Shown: positions 22,893-34,082 of the stretch, piece by piece
Layout: every line of letters begins with the position of its first letter
How positions within the stretch are numbered: position 1 is the first letter of the stretch
Source of the DNA: Corynespora cassiicola
Taxonomy: Eukaryota > Ascomycota > Dothideomycetes > Pleosporales > Corynesporascaceae
Direction: 5' to 3'
NCBI GenBank assembly: GCA_022059125.1
Contig: JAEUWY010000005.1
Coordinates: 3,472,001 to 3,536,000 of the forward strand
DNA: 64,000 bases
Notes under the pieces: generated by a model
Databases searched by the model: none
What the model was told of the DNA's origin: nothing
Seen by the model: only the letters and a program-made list of their open reading frames with translations
Position numbers and translations under genes: made by a program

Positions 22893-23402
22893 AAATCTTT
22901 GTCAAGGTTCACCATCGTGTTTCATGCCATCAACAAGTACATTCATGCGACAAGGAGTCCAGGGGATGGACATGGAAATATGATTGATGGGGAGCGCGGC
23001 ATCTGCACCGCATGGTGAGAGTAACCCAGCAAGAGGCCGTAGCCAGCCTGCACAACGTCATGTCTCTGCCCAAACGTCACAATATTCAGCTCACACATGG
23101 ATCAAACGTTCTGCTCCACGTAAGCTGGTGTTCGTACAGGTGCGGCAGTTCACTGCTATGAGCATCATCATTCATTGTGACGCTTACATAGCATTGCATA
23201 GGTGACGTAGGGTGGCACCAAGCTGGGGGGTACAATCAAGTCTTATACTACAGCTGTTGGCTACAGAAGATTTCTAAATCCGCACCTCGTTCAAACTTTA
23301 CTCGATCCATTATAGCTCCAAGATTTTGAGCAGTTCTACTTGGTTGACACTGTTTCATTACTCCCTTCAGTTTGAATCATAAGATTCACCGTCATCAGTA
23401 TA
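22893..23402. other. Upstream region of the aquaglyceroporin gene
   Basis: About 500 bp, expected to contain the promoter. Short open frames only; no strong motif recognised. Confidence 0.5.
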
Positions 23403-24725
23403 ATGGAATACGCACCTGATGAAGTCAGGCACCTGCAGTTCTCTGAATCCAACGAAGCGCAACATCATGGCTACCCTTTACATTCTTACATTAGTCCACT
23501 CAGCACCGCACGTACGATTACAATGGGTAGCACGGCTAGCATCATTCCCCGGACTTCCCAAGATTTACGGAAGAAGCGATCTGCTTTGGGACTGCGACCT
23601 GACGCACCTATTGAGGTAGACAAAGATATCCAAGACAGGGAGGATCTATTCTGGTTCAAGACTCGGCTCGTCCTACGAGAGCCGTTCTTGGAGTTCTTTG
23701 GTACTCTTATACTGGTTTTGTTTGGTGATGGGGCAATCGCACAGGTGCTCCTATCCACTGGCCAGACCACTGCGCCTGGAGGCAACGGGTTTGGTGAATA
23801 CCAGTCGATACCTTGGGGGTAAGCAAACACGCTCCAAAACCTCACGTGCCACTTGCAAGACATTAACAGGCGAATGTAGATTTGGAATCGGTCTCATGCT
23901 GGGTATTTACGTTGCAGGTGACTCGGGAGCCTACCTGAACCCTGCAGTGACCTTTTCCAACTGTCTCTTTCGCCAACTACCTTGGAGGCGATTCCCTGTT
24001 TATCTCCTCGCTCAACTCCTCGGAGGATTCGTGGGCGCTGGTATCGTATATGCAAACTACTTCAGCGCAATTGACTGGTACGAGGGTGGCGCAGGCATTC
24101 GAACGGTGCCACCAGCTACTCAAGCAACAGCAGGGATATTCTCCACATACCCGCAGCCATTTGTGTCGAAAGCAAATCAGTTCTTTTCAGAGTTCATAGC
24201 GAGCGCCATATTGATGTTTGTCATATTCGCCTTGAAGGATCGGGGAAACAATGGAGTGCCCAGGGTACGTGTCTTTGTCGTGAGGAGGGGTATTTACTAA
24301 TCGGTTGTACAGAGCGATAAATGGTTTCCCCTCTGCCTATTCTTTCTAATGTTCGGCATCGGATCCTGTTTCGGATGGCAAACGGGCTTTGCAATCAATT
24401 TGGCGCGAGACTTTGGTCCACGACTAATGTCGCATGCAGTTGGATATCCTTCTGAAGTATGGACGGCTGGAGGATACTACTTCTGGGTAAGCATGGTTCC
24501 TTGCGAACTGCTCATGAACAGTGATTAACCAAGGACCAGATTCCCATGGTTGCACCCTTTGCTGGATGTGCATTCGGCGGTCTCTTGTACGATGTCTTCA
24601 TTTACACAGGGCCTAGCCCGGTTAACACCCCCTGGATCGGGATGAAGTATATTGTTCGCCCCGACATCGCGATAAAGGAGAGACGAGAGCGGGTCCGGAG
24701 GGAGAAAGCAGATGGATTAGTGTGA
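23403..24725 (+). CDS. Aquaglyceroporin (MIP family channel)
   Basis: Plasma-membrane channel for glycerol and/or water. Exons 23403-23818, 23880-24264, 24313-24486 and 24540-24725 (introns 61, 48 and 53 nt), 386 residues; a second in-frame ATG at 23523 would give 346, and either may be used. The first pore motif is SGAYLNPAVTF. The second half-repeat reads GFAINLARDFGPRL, so NPA is replaced by NLA, followed by the R-D pair usual for glycerol-type channels. Six hydrophobic segments are visible (FLEFFGTLILVLFGDG, GIGLMLGIYVAG, VYLLAQLLGGFVGAG and others). Long loop C (GAGIRTVPPATQATAG) is typical of fungal Fps1-like/AQP branches. The C-terminus is short and basic. Confidence 0.92.
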
Positions 24726-24976
24726 AAAGTTGGGGTGACTTGTATAGTGCGGGGTGATTGACCAAATTGCTTGATTTCTTCTTGGTCCTTCTGTCTTCTG
24801 GCCGTTCTTCAAAAATATGCAGCGGTTTTTAATGTAGTCATTGATTAATTAGTATAATGAGGGATGATCGCAAAATGGTACATCTCACTGTGTCGGATGA
24901 TGTGTTGATGATGCTCCAGGATCGGGTCTAATTGGCAGTGGGGCGCTAGTCCGCACTCGGGCCTAGCGCAGGACGA

Positions 24977-25158
24977 ACGCGTTCCTCTGCCCAACACGCC
25001 GTCACCGAGCGTGCAAGTTCCCGCGCACCCACGCGGCCATTATCCTTCCCACTCGCGCCCATATTCGATTACACACCACATTATTCTTGCATCCGGACCT
25101 CGACCGAACTATGCGCTGTTGAATCACCTGCGACCCAGCCACATCCTCGCAGACGCGT
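24977..25158 (+). promoter_or_regulatory. Two MCB/MBF-type boxes upstream of CDC45
   Basis: Palindromic ACGCGT at 24977-24982 (within GAACGCGTTC) and at 25153-25158 (within AGACGCGTCT), the second 49 bp before the start codon. A further reversed ACGCG core lies in GGCGCGTTTTC at 25166-25176. MBF drives CDC45-class S-phase genes in yeasts, so the match fits the gene; binding is inferred. Confidence 0.55.
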
Positions 25159-25206
25159 CTCGCCTGGCGCGTTTTCTCGCTTTCTTGCACCGCAACATTC
25201 AGCACC

Positions 25207-27827
25207 ATGTACCTCCCACGCGGTCTCATAGCCCACCTGTACCAAAACTTGGTCAAGCGGAATCATGCTGCTGCGCCGCCGGTCCTGCTCCTTGTCGCCC
25301 TCGAACCAGACGCGCTGTGCGCCTGTCGCATCCTCACCGCGTTGCTCAAACGCGACTACATCCCGCACAAGATCCAGCCCATCGCCGGCTATGGCGACCT
25401 GTCTCGTGCAGCAGAGGATCTTGTTCGTCCCATGCGAACGACTGATGGTGGGAGCGGCGGTGTGGTCGTGTGTCTAGGTGTCGGTGGCATGGTCGACCTG
25501 GAGGAAGTGCTGGGTCTGGACGTGGACGAGAATGGAGAGGGGGGCCCAGGGGACGTCGAGGTCTGGGTCATGGATGCCCGACGGCCGTGGAATCTGTCTA
25601 ATGTATTCGGCTCCCCCGTCAGCAACGACCCAATAACAGGGGAGCTGGTACGGAAACAGAGCGGTGTGGAAAAGGGACGAGTGTTACATTCATATCAATC
25701 GACAAGAGGAGGGATTATAGTATTTGACGATGGTGATATTGAAGAAGAGTTGGAAGCGGAGCGAGAAGCATACTGCACGCTCGAAGAAATGCCTGAAGTT
25801 GGAGACGACATCGGCTCGGACGATGAATCAGAGGGTGGTGACGGTGCTGAGCAGGAACAGCCTCCACAATCAGGGCAACCTCCTAGAAAGAGGAAATCTT
25901 GGGGCGAGGAAGATGATTCCGATGAAGAGATGTCTGACGGCGAGCGTCCTGCTCAGCGGAGGAGAAGCAATTCTGTATGCACAAAGATCTCCTTCATGTT
26001 ATGATATTTCTAACGCACCACCAGGGGGGTTCAATACCATCGTCACCGGATAGACGCCCTGCGAGACGTGGCCTAGTCAGCATGTCAAATGGCCTAGGCG
26101 GGTCCTCGGATTTCTCGCGTTCCGATTCTCGAAGCCGGTCGGCATCTCCAACGATCGCTGCGCCCAAGGAGAAATCGGTCAAGAGCCTCCGCAAGCAGTT
26201 GATGGCAATGCGCGACAAATATACGAATGTGCTGGACAAGTACTATCAACTAGGCGCATCGTACTCGGAACCCGTCTCATCTCTCGTTTACTCTCTCGCA
26301 TCCGAACTGGGTAGGGAAGACAATGACCTTCTATGGAACGCCATTGTCGGTGTTAGCAGTCTGGAATTGTATGGTCGAACAGGAAGCGGTGTAGGCTTAA
26401 ATCCTTTGTCTGCCGCGGGTGGTTCAGCAGGGTGGAACGGTGACCGAGGAGAACGCATTCGCTCCGTCTTTCGCGACGAGGTTCGACGGCTGAACCCTAC
26501 CGACCTGAGCGATCTTGCTCGAGAAAAGAGCATGGGAGATGCAAGTGGCGTGATTCCCACCAGCGCACGCTCAGCGACCGATAAGTCGATACGACTCTCC
26601 CCCGAACCCCGTTTCCTTCTCCTTCGACATTGGAGCCTATACGAGAGCATGCTTCACTCGCCCTATCTTTCTGCTCGTCTGCACATATGGAGTGATGCAG
26701 GAAGGCGGCGCCTAGATAAGCTTTTGGCAAAGATGGGCGTGAGTCTCACCCAGTGCAAGCAGAACTATACACACATGGACATGGAGATCAAGCGAGGACT
26801 CAGGGAGCGCTTGCTAAAGTACGCCCCCGTGTATGGCCTCGACGGTCTAGTTCCACCGCCACCGAGAAACGGCGACATGAAAGACGGCTGGGGATTTGTT
26901 CGTTGCTGGGGATGGAAAGCATGTCTTTCCGCCATTGATGCTGGAGTAATACTAGGTGCAATACTCGAGGTTGGCGACGCAAAGTCACTGAACCAATCCT
27001 CATTTGACAACTCCAACTTTGTTGGTACCCAGGAAGCCCCGGAAATGGCCCATGCTACTTCTGCGCTGAGCCCATCAGCCCAGGAACATATCACGGCACG
27101 TTTCTGGACCGCTTATGACGCCATCGGCTCGATTGACCGCCTTGTTGACCACATCAGCACTGCCCAATACTTACATCAAGCCATTCTCCGTACAGGCACC
27201 ACGCTCATTGAGAAAAAGCAGATCCGGCACTTGCGCGCATTCCGTATGGCTGTCGTGAAAGAAGGGCCAGATGTACAACTCTTCACTCACCCCGGCGCCC
27301 TGACTAAACTTGCCTTGTGGATTGCCGAAGCAATTGTCGAGCTGAACGGCACCAAAGGCAAGAACCGGGGCTCTGAGCTTGTCATGGCCGGCCTTGACGA
27401 CTCTCGTGGCCTCTACGTCGTCGTAGGTCTCGGTGGAGGCGGCGCCACTGAGTCTGCAAAAGAGCGCCTTGCTAAACGCGAAGCCAAAAGGCGTGAGAAA
27501 GAACGCAAGAAAGCGGCCAAGCAAGCTGAACGCCAACGAAAGCGACAGGCGCGTATCGAACGGAACCTTGCAGCTGGACTGGAAGAAGACGAAGTCGAAG
27601 AAGATACCGAGGAAGAAGAAAGTGAAGAGGAGGACGCCAGTGATGCAGAGGAGGAGCTAGATCGAGGGTCCGGCCGAAATAAATTTGGAAACGCATTCCA
27701 GGAAGTCGTCAGAGAAACAGGGGCTAGAGTGCGCATGGACAGTTTTGAAGCCTGCGTGATCGAGATAAAAAAGGAGGATCTCAGCGGCTTCTTGGAGCGG
27801 CTGAGTATGAAGGCTGTTGTAGGTTGA
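25207..27827 (+). CDS. CDC45: CDC45, CMG helicase component
   Basis: Nuclear replication factor that joins MCM2-7 and GINS to form the replicative helicase. Exons 25207-25974 and 26025-27827 (50-nt intron) give 856 residues. The N-terminus MYLPRGLIAHLYQNL and the block ALEPDALCACRILTALLKRDYIPHKIQP are typical, as is GYGDL. The DHH-phosphoesterase fold lacks a recognisable metal-binding cluster, as expected for Cdc45. An acidic, Ser-rich insert lies at about 200-255, KSLRKQLMAMRDKYTNVLDKYYQLGASYSEP follows in shortened family form, and YTHMDMEIKRGLRERL and HLRAFRMAVVKEGPD are further family blocks. A charged coiled segment (KRREKERKKAAKQ then acidic EEDEVEED) precedes the end. Convergent with the OPT gene. 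Confidence 0.93.
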
Positions 27828-28149
27828 GCGTCAAGCGTGTTTTTGTTATTTATGCGGGCGGTTGTTTGGATATAAAGTGAGGTATGGCCGGGAATCATGG
27901 CAAAGCATGGACGGGTGCAATGAGACATGATAATTATCTGGCATGGTCTACGGCGCTTTCTTCCGCGGGTTGGCTCATGGCGATGCATTCCATTTATTCC
28001 ATCTGAACAGCAGCTGTAGCAAGCACATTCCATTTGTTTCTCATCATTAACATTTCCACCACTCCCAAATCATGGTCGGCTTTTTCATAGAGTAACTTCA
28101 GTCATACGTAACCATTTGTCGCATACAACCATACTGTTTCCGCGCGACT
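27828..28149. other. Convergent 3' spacer, CDC45 / OPT
   Basis: About 320 bp containing both 3' UTRs. No coding feature seen. Confidence 0.6.
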
Positions 28150-30473
28150 TCAAAGGTGAGGTACCTTGAGACTCGCTAGGAGGAGGTTGACAATGCTGAA
28201 GAGTCCTTCGCCTAGGATCAACCCACTCGCCAGGATAATGATGGGTGTCTCACTCCTGCCTTTCCACCTCCTCCACCAAAGACTGATGAGGCCTCCGATG
28301 GTACGAGCAAGAGTGAAAGATGGCGTGTTGTACATACCTGTTCGTAGTCAGCAAATCACCATCACTGGTGGATGGGGGGAAAAAGTTAAAGGACTTACCA
28401 ACAGCAACAGCAATTCCGCCAGGTACGAAATCAATCCACCACCCACTGAGACCCCTCTGTTTCCTCGCATTTCCGTAGACTCGAGCAATTGTGCCAACGG
28501 CAAAAATCACTGCAGCGCCGCTCGCCCACTCCTTGACCATGGGCGGCAACCCTTTACCCGTAACCAGCCTCGCCGTGAAAACCCACACATACGCCGTCGG
28601 AACCTCAAAAAGGCCTCCAGGGATCGTATAAACATTAGTATATAACTTGTACACGACGGCCGACAGCACCGCCCCCACGGCAGATCCGATCATCTGGCCC
28701 CAAAATTGCGCATTGGGTGCCGCGCCGAGGAGATGGCCGCATTTCAAGTCCTGGAGCAGGTCTCCGGCCTGCAGGGCCGCGGATTCTGAGATTGCACCAG
28801 CGACGAGGTTGATGATTACTGCGTTTTGGGAGCCAGGGCCCGTGGTGGGGGTCACGAGGGCGAAGACGAGCTGGGTCAGCTTGGAGATGCCGGAGACGGG
28901 GTTGAGATCTGTTTCTCCGAGGGCGCGCACGCCCATTATCGAAAGGAAGAGGGCTAGCACTAGGGCGAGGATGGTGAGTCGGAAGGGGATGAGGTTTGGG
29001 AATGAAACGTGGACGGCGGCAATGCAAAGACCGAGGGAAAGGATGAGGCCGATGATCGTTGTGCGTGTGGATATGAGATGCTCGGGCGGCGCGTCAGGTT
29101 CGCTATCCTCGGATAGATGCTGCTTGATTGCGGCTATTGGGTTTGATGGAGTTCCATCGCTGAGCTGGCTATATCCGGGCTTGGCAGTGATGTTGAGAGT
29201 GAACAGCTCTTTCCAGGTATGGCTATAGAAGATATCCTTTGCATCCGGGTAATACAGTCGAATGATGCTAACGATTGGCCGGAGGATGAGCCAACCGAAA
29301 CTGACGAGTGAGTCTGCCAACATGATGGCTAGAGAGATCCAGACGATCCATCCCTTGGATCCATTGGTCCAGTCAGATACTGGACCGGGAGCCCAGCCTT
29401 TGTGCTTAGCTAATGGAGAAAGAATGCCCCATCCCAGAATAGCGCCCAAAAGCATGTGGAGTGTGGTAGCTGGTCCCATGATGATTCCCTGGCCTACGTA
29501 GGCAGGGGATGGGTTCAAGGTCCACAGCCAATTATTCGCGAGGGTTAATCCAAGAATAGGTATGTCATGAAGCTGTGGGATAAAATATGAGACAAGCGTC
29601 TACTGATGTCAGCATTCAATAGCAACTAGAGGTGTCGAGACGCACATATAACGCCGACGCTGCGAAGGAAATCACAAGCAAACGTATTTTGGCCTTCCAG
29701 TCTCCATCTTCTCCGATTTCTTGCTCTTCAGCTTCCATTGCTCTCTGCTGGAAATCCTCTTCCTGCTCTGGGGTCGAAGGTCGTAACAGGCGTTGGTGTT
29801 CATCATCCACAGCCACATCGTCGTTCCTCGATTGAGGCGTTGTTTGCTTTGATTTTTCATCCCCATGCAAGACTCGAATCATGAGAGCTGTCGCCGTTCC
29901 ACTCGGAAACTTGAGTTTCTCGCGGATGATTACTTCTCGGCGGAGAGGTACTGCAAAAACCACCCCAAAGAAACAGATGCCTACCGACCAAACAATGAGT
30001 TTCCACAGGCTGATGTCCAGGGGGCCGTTTTCTTCTTTTCTCAGAAGAAAATTCAAGGCTGGTATGACTCCAACAAACCCACATCCAAGAGGCATAGTGC
30101 CCACGGACCCCGCGACCGATTGTACCAAGACATTCTCTACTGGCGTGAATGGGAGCTTGATCAGGCGAGATACAGTCTTGAAATAGGCGAATCCAATAAG
30201 GGCCGAAGGCATTGCCATGCTAGAGACCCATCCAGTCTGGAGACCAAAGTACATGTTCGAGAAGCAGATGACCACGCCGATGGCAAGGCCGACGAGAACT
30301 CCACGGACAGTAAAGTTTTGGGGTTGGGATGCCCTTTCCGCAAGATAGTGGCGGGCCCCCGATCCTTGGGACATGCTTCGTTCCAAATGATGATCATGTT
30401 CGTTCTGTCGCTCGTTGTTCCTGCTGCTATTCGCTGTGGCGCCGCTTGGCGAAGCTCCCCGATCCGGAGCCAT
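28150..30473 (-). CDS. OPT-superfamily transporter (oligopeptide / metal-chelate)
   Basis: Multi-pass proton-coupled importer of small peptides or metal chelates in the plasma or vacuolar membrane. Exons 30473-29646, 29599-28399 and 28337-28150 (introns 46 and 61 nt), 738 residues. 30473 is the first in-frame ATG; the frame is open further upstream but only from non-ATG codons. The N-terminus is hydrophilic and Ser/Asn-rich. Family blocks: FGLQTGWVSSMAMPSALIGF, FPSGTATA, AYVGQGIIMGPATTLHMLLGA, and AGAISESAALQAGDLLQDLK. Hydrophobic helices occupy most of the sequence, with hydrophilic loops about residues 205-250 and 380-425. The pattern is closer to the YSL/Isp4-distinct branch than to classic Opt1. 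Substrate cannot be read from sequence. Divergent from GPI8, 391 bp apart. Confidence 0.88.
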
Positions 30474-30864
30474 GCTCGTCAGTGGAATGGCCTGTGTACC
30501 TGGGGTAATAGTGAAATTTTGCGACTTCAAAACTAACGGGTCAACTGGGCATATTTAAGACATGGCAAAAATCATGACAGATAACCCGCCCACATTGAAA
30601 GACTTAGTATGATGCAATTGGTAATCTATGAGGTCTTGTATCAGGATCATCGTTTATCCGAGGCTAATTGATACCACATGACAAGGCGGCTCATTCCCGA
30701 ACGCGCCCCGGCCCGATTTGTCAGGTATCCCCAACCCAACATCAGCGTGTATCGTGAACTTGGCCTCAAGCGGGCTGTACTGTACTTTATTTCGCCTCTC
30801 TCTCATTTCACCAGTTCTTTGATTCAGTAGCGAGCTATTTCCTCTCGACGCCCTTTTGATCGCC

Positions 30865-32083
30865 ATGAAGCTCGCATTCAGCGCATTGCTTCCTGCCCTT
30901 CTGGCGCCACTTGCTGCAGGAGAACACACGTCGAACTGGGCCGTTCTAGTTTCCACGTCACGATTCTGGTTCAACTACAGGCATCTTGCCAATGTACTCT
31001 CCTTATATCGTACTGTAAAGCGCCTGGGAATCCCCGACTCGCAAATCATTCTCATGCTTCCCGACGACATGGCCTGCAACCCACGAAATGCGTTCCCCGG
31101 TACCGTCTACAACAATGCCGACCGCGCACTCGATTTATACGGCGACAATATTGAGGTGGATTACAGAGGCTACGAAGTAACAGTGGAGAACTTCATCAGG
31201 CTGATGACCGATCGGGTTGGCGAGGACATGCCCAGGAGTAAGAGGTTAATGACGGATGAGAGGAGTAACATCCTGGTGTACATGACGGGTCATGGTGGGA
31301 ACGAGTTTTTGAAGTTTCAAGATGCGGAGGAAATATCGGCTTTTGACCTAGCAGACGCATTCGGGCAGATGTGGGAGAAGAAACGGTAAGCATGCATTCG
31401 CATTCGAGGATGATGGATACTGACAGGCGTACAGCTATCACGAGATTCTCTTCATGATTGACACATGTCAAGCCAACACCATGTACTCCAAGTTTTACTC
31501 CCCGAACATTCTCGCGACCGGTTCTTCTGAAATCGACCAATCTTCGTACTCGCACCATGCCGATAACGATGTGGGCGTTGCTGTCATCGACCGCTACACG
31601 TATTACAACCTCGATTTCCTCGAGACTCAGGTCCGCGAGCCCACGTCAAAACTCACAATGGGAGATTTGTTTGACAGCTACGACGAAGAGAAGATACACT
31701 CTCACCCCGGGGTTCGATATGACTTGTTCAATGGAGGCGAGGCCGCTGCACGGTCGCGGCTCGTCATGGACTTTTTCGGAAATGTACAAAACGTCGAGGT
31801 AGAAGGTGGCGTGCAAAGAAACGAGACTCAGTGGCAGGAAGAGCTCGCTGCAATCGAGCGCATGATCACCGAAGCGAAGAGGAGACATAACGAGTCGCTG
31901 AGCGCGGCGACCAAGCTCCAGCATGTCGTAGAAGAAGCCAAGCCTGCAGAGCCGAGCCTACGAAAAGCAGGTGCTATTCGTGTGGACGAGGATGCAGGAT
32001 GGACGAAGCAGATTGTCGGCGCCGCAGCGCTGGTCGGATGCGCTGGGATTTGGGCCGCTGGATCCTGGCTTGAATCTCTATAA
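30865..32083 (+). CDS. GPI8: GPI8, catalytic subunit of GPI transamidase
   Basis: Cleaves the C-terminal signal of proteins in the ER lumen and attaches the GPI anchor. Exons 30865-31385 and 31435-32083 (49-nt intron) give 389 residues, usual for the family. Signal peptide [19 protein letters not shown]; caspase-like C13 fold with [18 protein letters not shown], catalytic His in [10 protein letters not shown] and catalytic Cys in [19 protein letters not shown]-terminal membrane segment ([17 protein letters not shown]) is present. The highly conserved SSYSHHAD follows the Cys block. It acts on proteins such as the Dfg5-type product encoded at 14669-16689. Confidence 0.96.
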
Positions 32084-32435
32084 GAAAGCCATCGGAAGAA
32101 GAGGAACCCGCCGAGGAGAGTTGGAAGGGGCCCATGATAAGATACCCAATTGATGATACAAGATTTCAAATCCCACATTGTGCAAATGTATCAAAAGCCA
32201 TCTTTGTCGAAAAGTCATATTGGTGCCTACGTATGCAGGCTGGTTCCTGCTGAGCAGTGCTATAACTTTTCCTGCCGAATTCCCTAAGAGTTATACAAGC
32301 CTGACCCGTCACCCCAAGACGGCGGCTATAGATGCGAATCCACCTAGTCTATCCCGACAAGCCTACTTTTCTCTGGCCGCTATGACAACAACAGAATTAC
32401 AATCAAGGAAACGGAGCCTGAGGAGGCGGAGCGAA
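32084..32435. other. Convergent 3' spacer, GPI8 / TAM41
   Basis: About 350 bp; both 3' UTRs, nothing else seen. Confidence 0.6.
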
Positions 32436-33824
32436 CTACTTCATCTTTCCCTTCTGCCTCTTCTCCTGAAGATACTTCCACGCCCTAAAGGGGCCAGCCG
32501 TGACGACGCCCTTCAAGCTCTGCACAGTCGACGGCCACTTGACCGTTTGGTTGATCGCCTTGGTGACCATTTCCGGGAGGTCAGTCTCGGCAGCGATGCG
32601 CCGGTCAAAGGCCCCGCCAACGGGCTTCTTGAGGCCACCCTTTGCATCCTCGTCTTTGCTCGCTTCGAGCATTTCCTGGAATTCGCGACCCGGAATGCCG
32701 AACTTGCGCTGGTACAAAAAGTAGACCTTTTCTCTGAACGATTTGGGCAATCGCCTGACCATGTTGCCTCTGCGCTCAGGATCCATGTTTTGGGTGAGCT
32801 TCAGATCGAGATCCGTGTCGTCCATCCAATCGGACCGAGCGGTCGCTTGTCCGTCGGAATAGGAAATGTTGGGAAGAGACATGATGAGGTCGTGGTACAA
32901 CAGCCTGAAGTTCCTGATCTGATGGGTCACGATGTTGTCGATCTTTTTGGGGTTCTCGCTCCCGTATGACATACGAGGATCACCCTGGTAGCTGAGGCCA
33001 GTTATGGTGGAATACAACTGTCTCTCCGTGAAAGACTCGGGAAGCATGAGGAGAGAGCAGCGCACTGCCGAGAGCAAGTTGCGCTGATTTGCGACGCGGA
33101 TATTTGGCTCTTCGAAGAGGATCTTAACAGGTTTGTGTAGGCGGCCGGCGAGGTACAACGTGTCCCAGTTGGACAGATCGCGGTAGAGCGTATCAAAATT
33201 GACGACAGCGTATTTGATCATAGTTCCGTTGACTGTAATGTACGGGTTGAAGTATGCGCCGGCCCCATAGGCGTCCTGGACATGGCTGACGACCCCCGAA
33301 CCCAGCTTCCCAAGGAAAGAGTAGTGATCTTTGTTATAACGCAAGTTCAGCGAATGAAAGTGTTGCGAGTGCTTGGTCGCTAGCACAAAATCAATCATCT
33401 TTCCTCCGCCCTTTTGCCATTTTAATATCGCCTCGGGAGGGTTGGGATGCGGCGAATGCGTAATGCGCGATGCGGTCGCATCGGATTGCGGGAAAACTCC
33501 AGAGCCATAGGCGAAGGCGTATGTGATGGGCGGGAACTGCCGGAGGATTCCCCTCAAGCTCCTCTTGAACTCTTCATTCGTCTCTATCAGCTGGTTCTTT
33601 CCAAAGTCCTTGTGTGGCAGTTCGGTGAAGTCCGACAGCGAAGGAGGTTCATCTTCCCAGTCGGGCGGAAGAGATTGGTATTGGTGGGCGGCGTTGACGG
33701 GCTGGGACGTCTGCGATGATGCGAATCGGCGATTGAGGACCAGCAATGGCCGCCTACAGCATGCTATGCGAAGCAATGGGTGATGTCGAGCCATGATGAA
33801 GAGCATTCGTCTGGCCGACAACAT
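32436..33824 (-). CDS. TAM41: TAM41, mitochondrial CDP-diacylglycerol synthase
   Basis: Makes CDP-diacylglycerol from phosphatidic acid on the matrix side of the inner membrane, first step toward cardiolipin; loss also impairs protein import. One exon, 462 residues. 33824 is the first in-frame ATG; the frame is open upstream but starts with GTG and covers promoter-like motifs. The N-terminus is a mitochondrial presequence (MLSARRMLFIMARHH, then Arg-rich to about residue 40). FAYGSGVFPQS is the nucleotidyl-transferase glycine motif and KMIDFVLATKH carries the conserved Asp; HYSFLG, GAGAYFNPY and KILFEEPNI are further Tam41 blocks. It works downstream of the GPAT encoded at 11299-13665. Confidence 0.94.
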   Translation of the reverse strand: MLSARRMLFIMARHHPLLRIACCRRPLLVLNRRFASSQTSQPVNAAHQYQSLPPDWEDEPPSLSDFTELPHKDFGKNQLIETNEEFKRSLRGILRQFPPITYAFAYGSGVFPQSDATASRITHSPHPNPPEAILKWQKGGGKMIDFVLATKHSQHFHSLNLRYNKDHYSFLGKLGSGVVSHVQDAYGAGAYFNPYITVNGTMIKYAVVNFDTLYRDLSNWDTLYLAGRLHKPVKILFEEPNIRVANQRNLLSAVRCSLLMLPESFTERQLYSTITGLSYQGDPRMSYGSENPKKIDNIVTHQIRNFRLLYHDLIMSLPNISYSDGQATARSDWMDDTDLDLKLTQNMDPERRGNMVRRLPKSFREKVYFLYQRKFGIPGREFQEMLEASKDEDAKGGLKKPVGGAFDRRIAAETDLPEMVTKAINQTVKWPSTVQSLKGVVTAGPFRAWKYLQEKRQKGKMK

Positions 33825-33852
33825 GGGAGGATAATGGTCGCGATGACATAAT

Positions 33853-33863
33853 CCAATCACGTG
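33853..33863 (+). promoter_or_regulatory. CCAAT box next to CACGTG E-box in TAM41-BIR1 divergent promoter
   Basis: CCAAT at 33853-33857 is directly followed by CACGTG at 33858-33863, about 30 bp upstream of the TAM41 ATG. The 258-bp space between TAM41 and BIR1 must serve both. A reversed ACGCG core (33907-33911) and a TTTTGGCG element (about 33914-33921) lie nearer BIR1. Binding is inferred. Confidence 0.4.
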
Positions 33864-34082
33864 TGAGAGCACGGGCCCGAGGGGCTGGCGGCGAACCAGT
33901 GTTTATCGCGTTGTTTTGGCGACGGAACCACCTGCACTCTACAACCACAGCTCCCAACTTCACTTTCCACGCTTCAGCAGCCAGCACCTGCCTTTGCCAC
34001 GCCCAACGCCACCAATTTTCTTCTGCGAACACTTCAGAACAAACAGAAAAGCACTCGCAGCTAAATTCGCAACTGCAACACA

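Noticed and set aside
30474..30530. Longer OPT transporter N-terminus from 30530
   Set aside because: The upstream start codon is TTG; the first ATG is at 30473. An upstream exon cannot be excluded but no good donor was seen.
33825..33872. N-terminal extension of TAM41 up to 33872
   Set aside because: The extension begins at GTG, not ATG, and spans CCAAT and CACGTG promoter motifs; 33824 is the first ATG and starts a good presequence.
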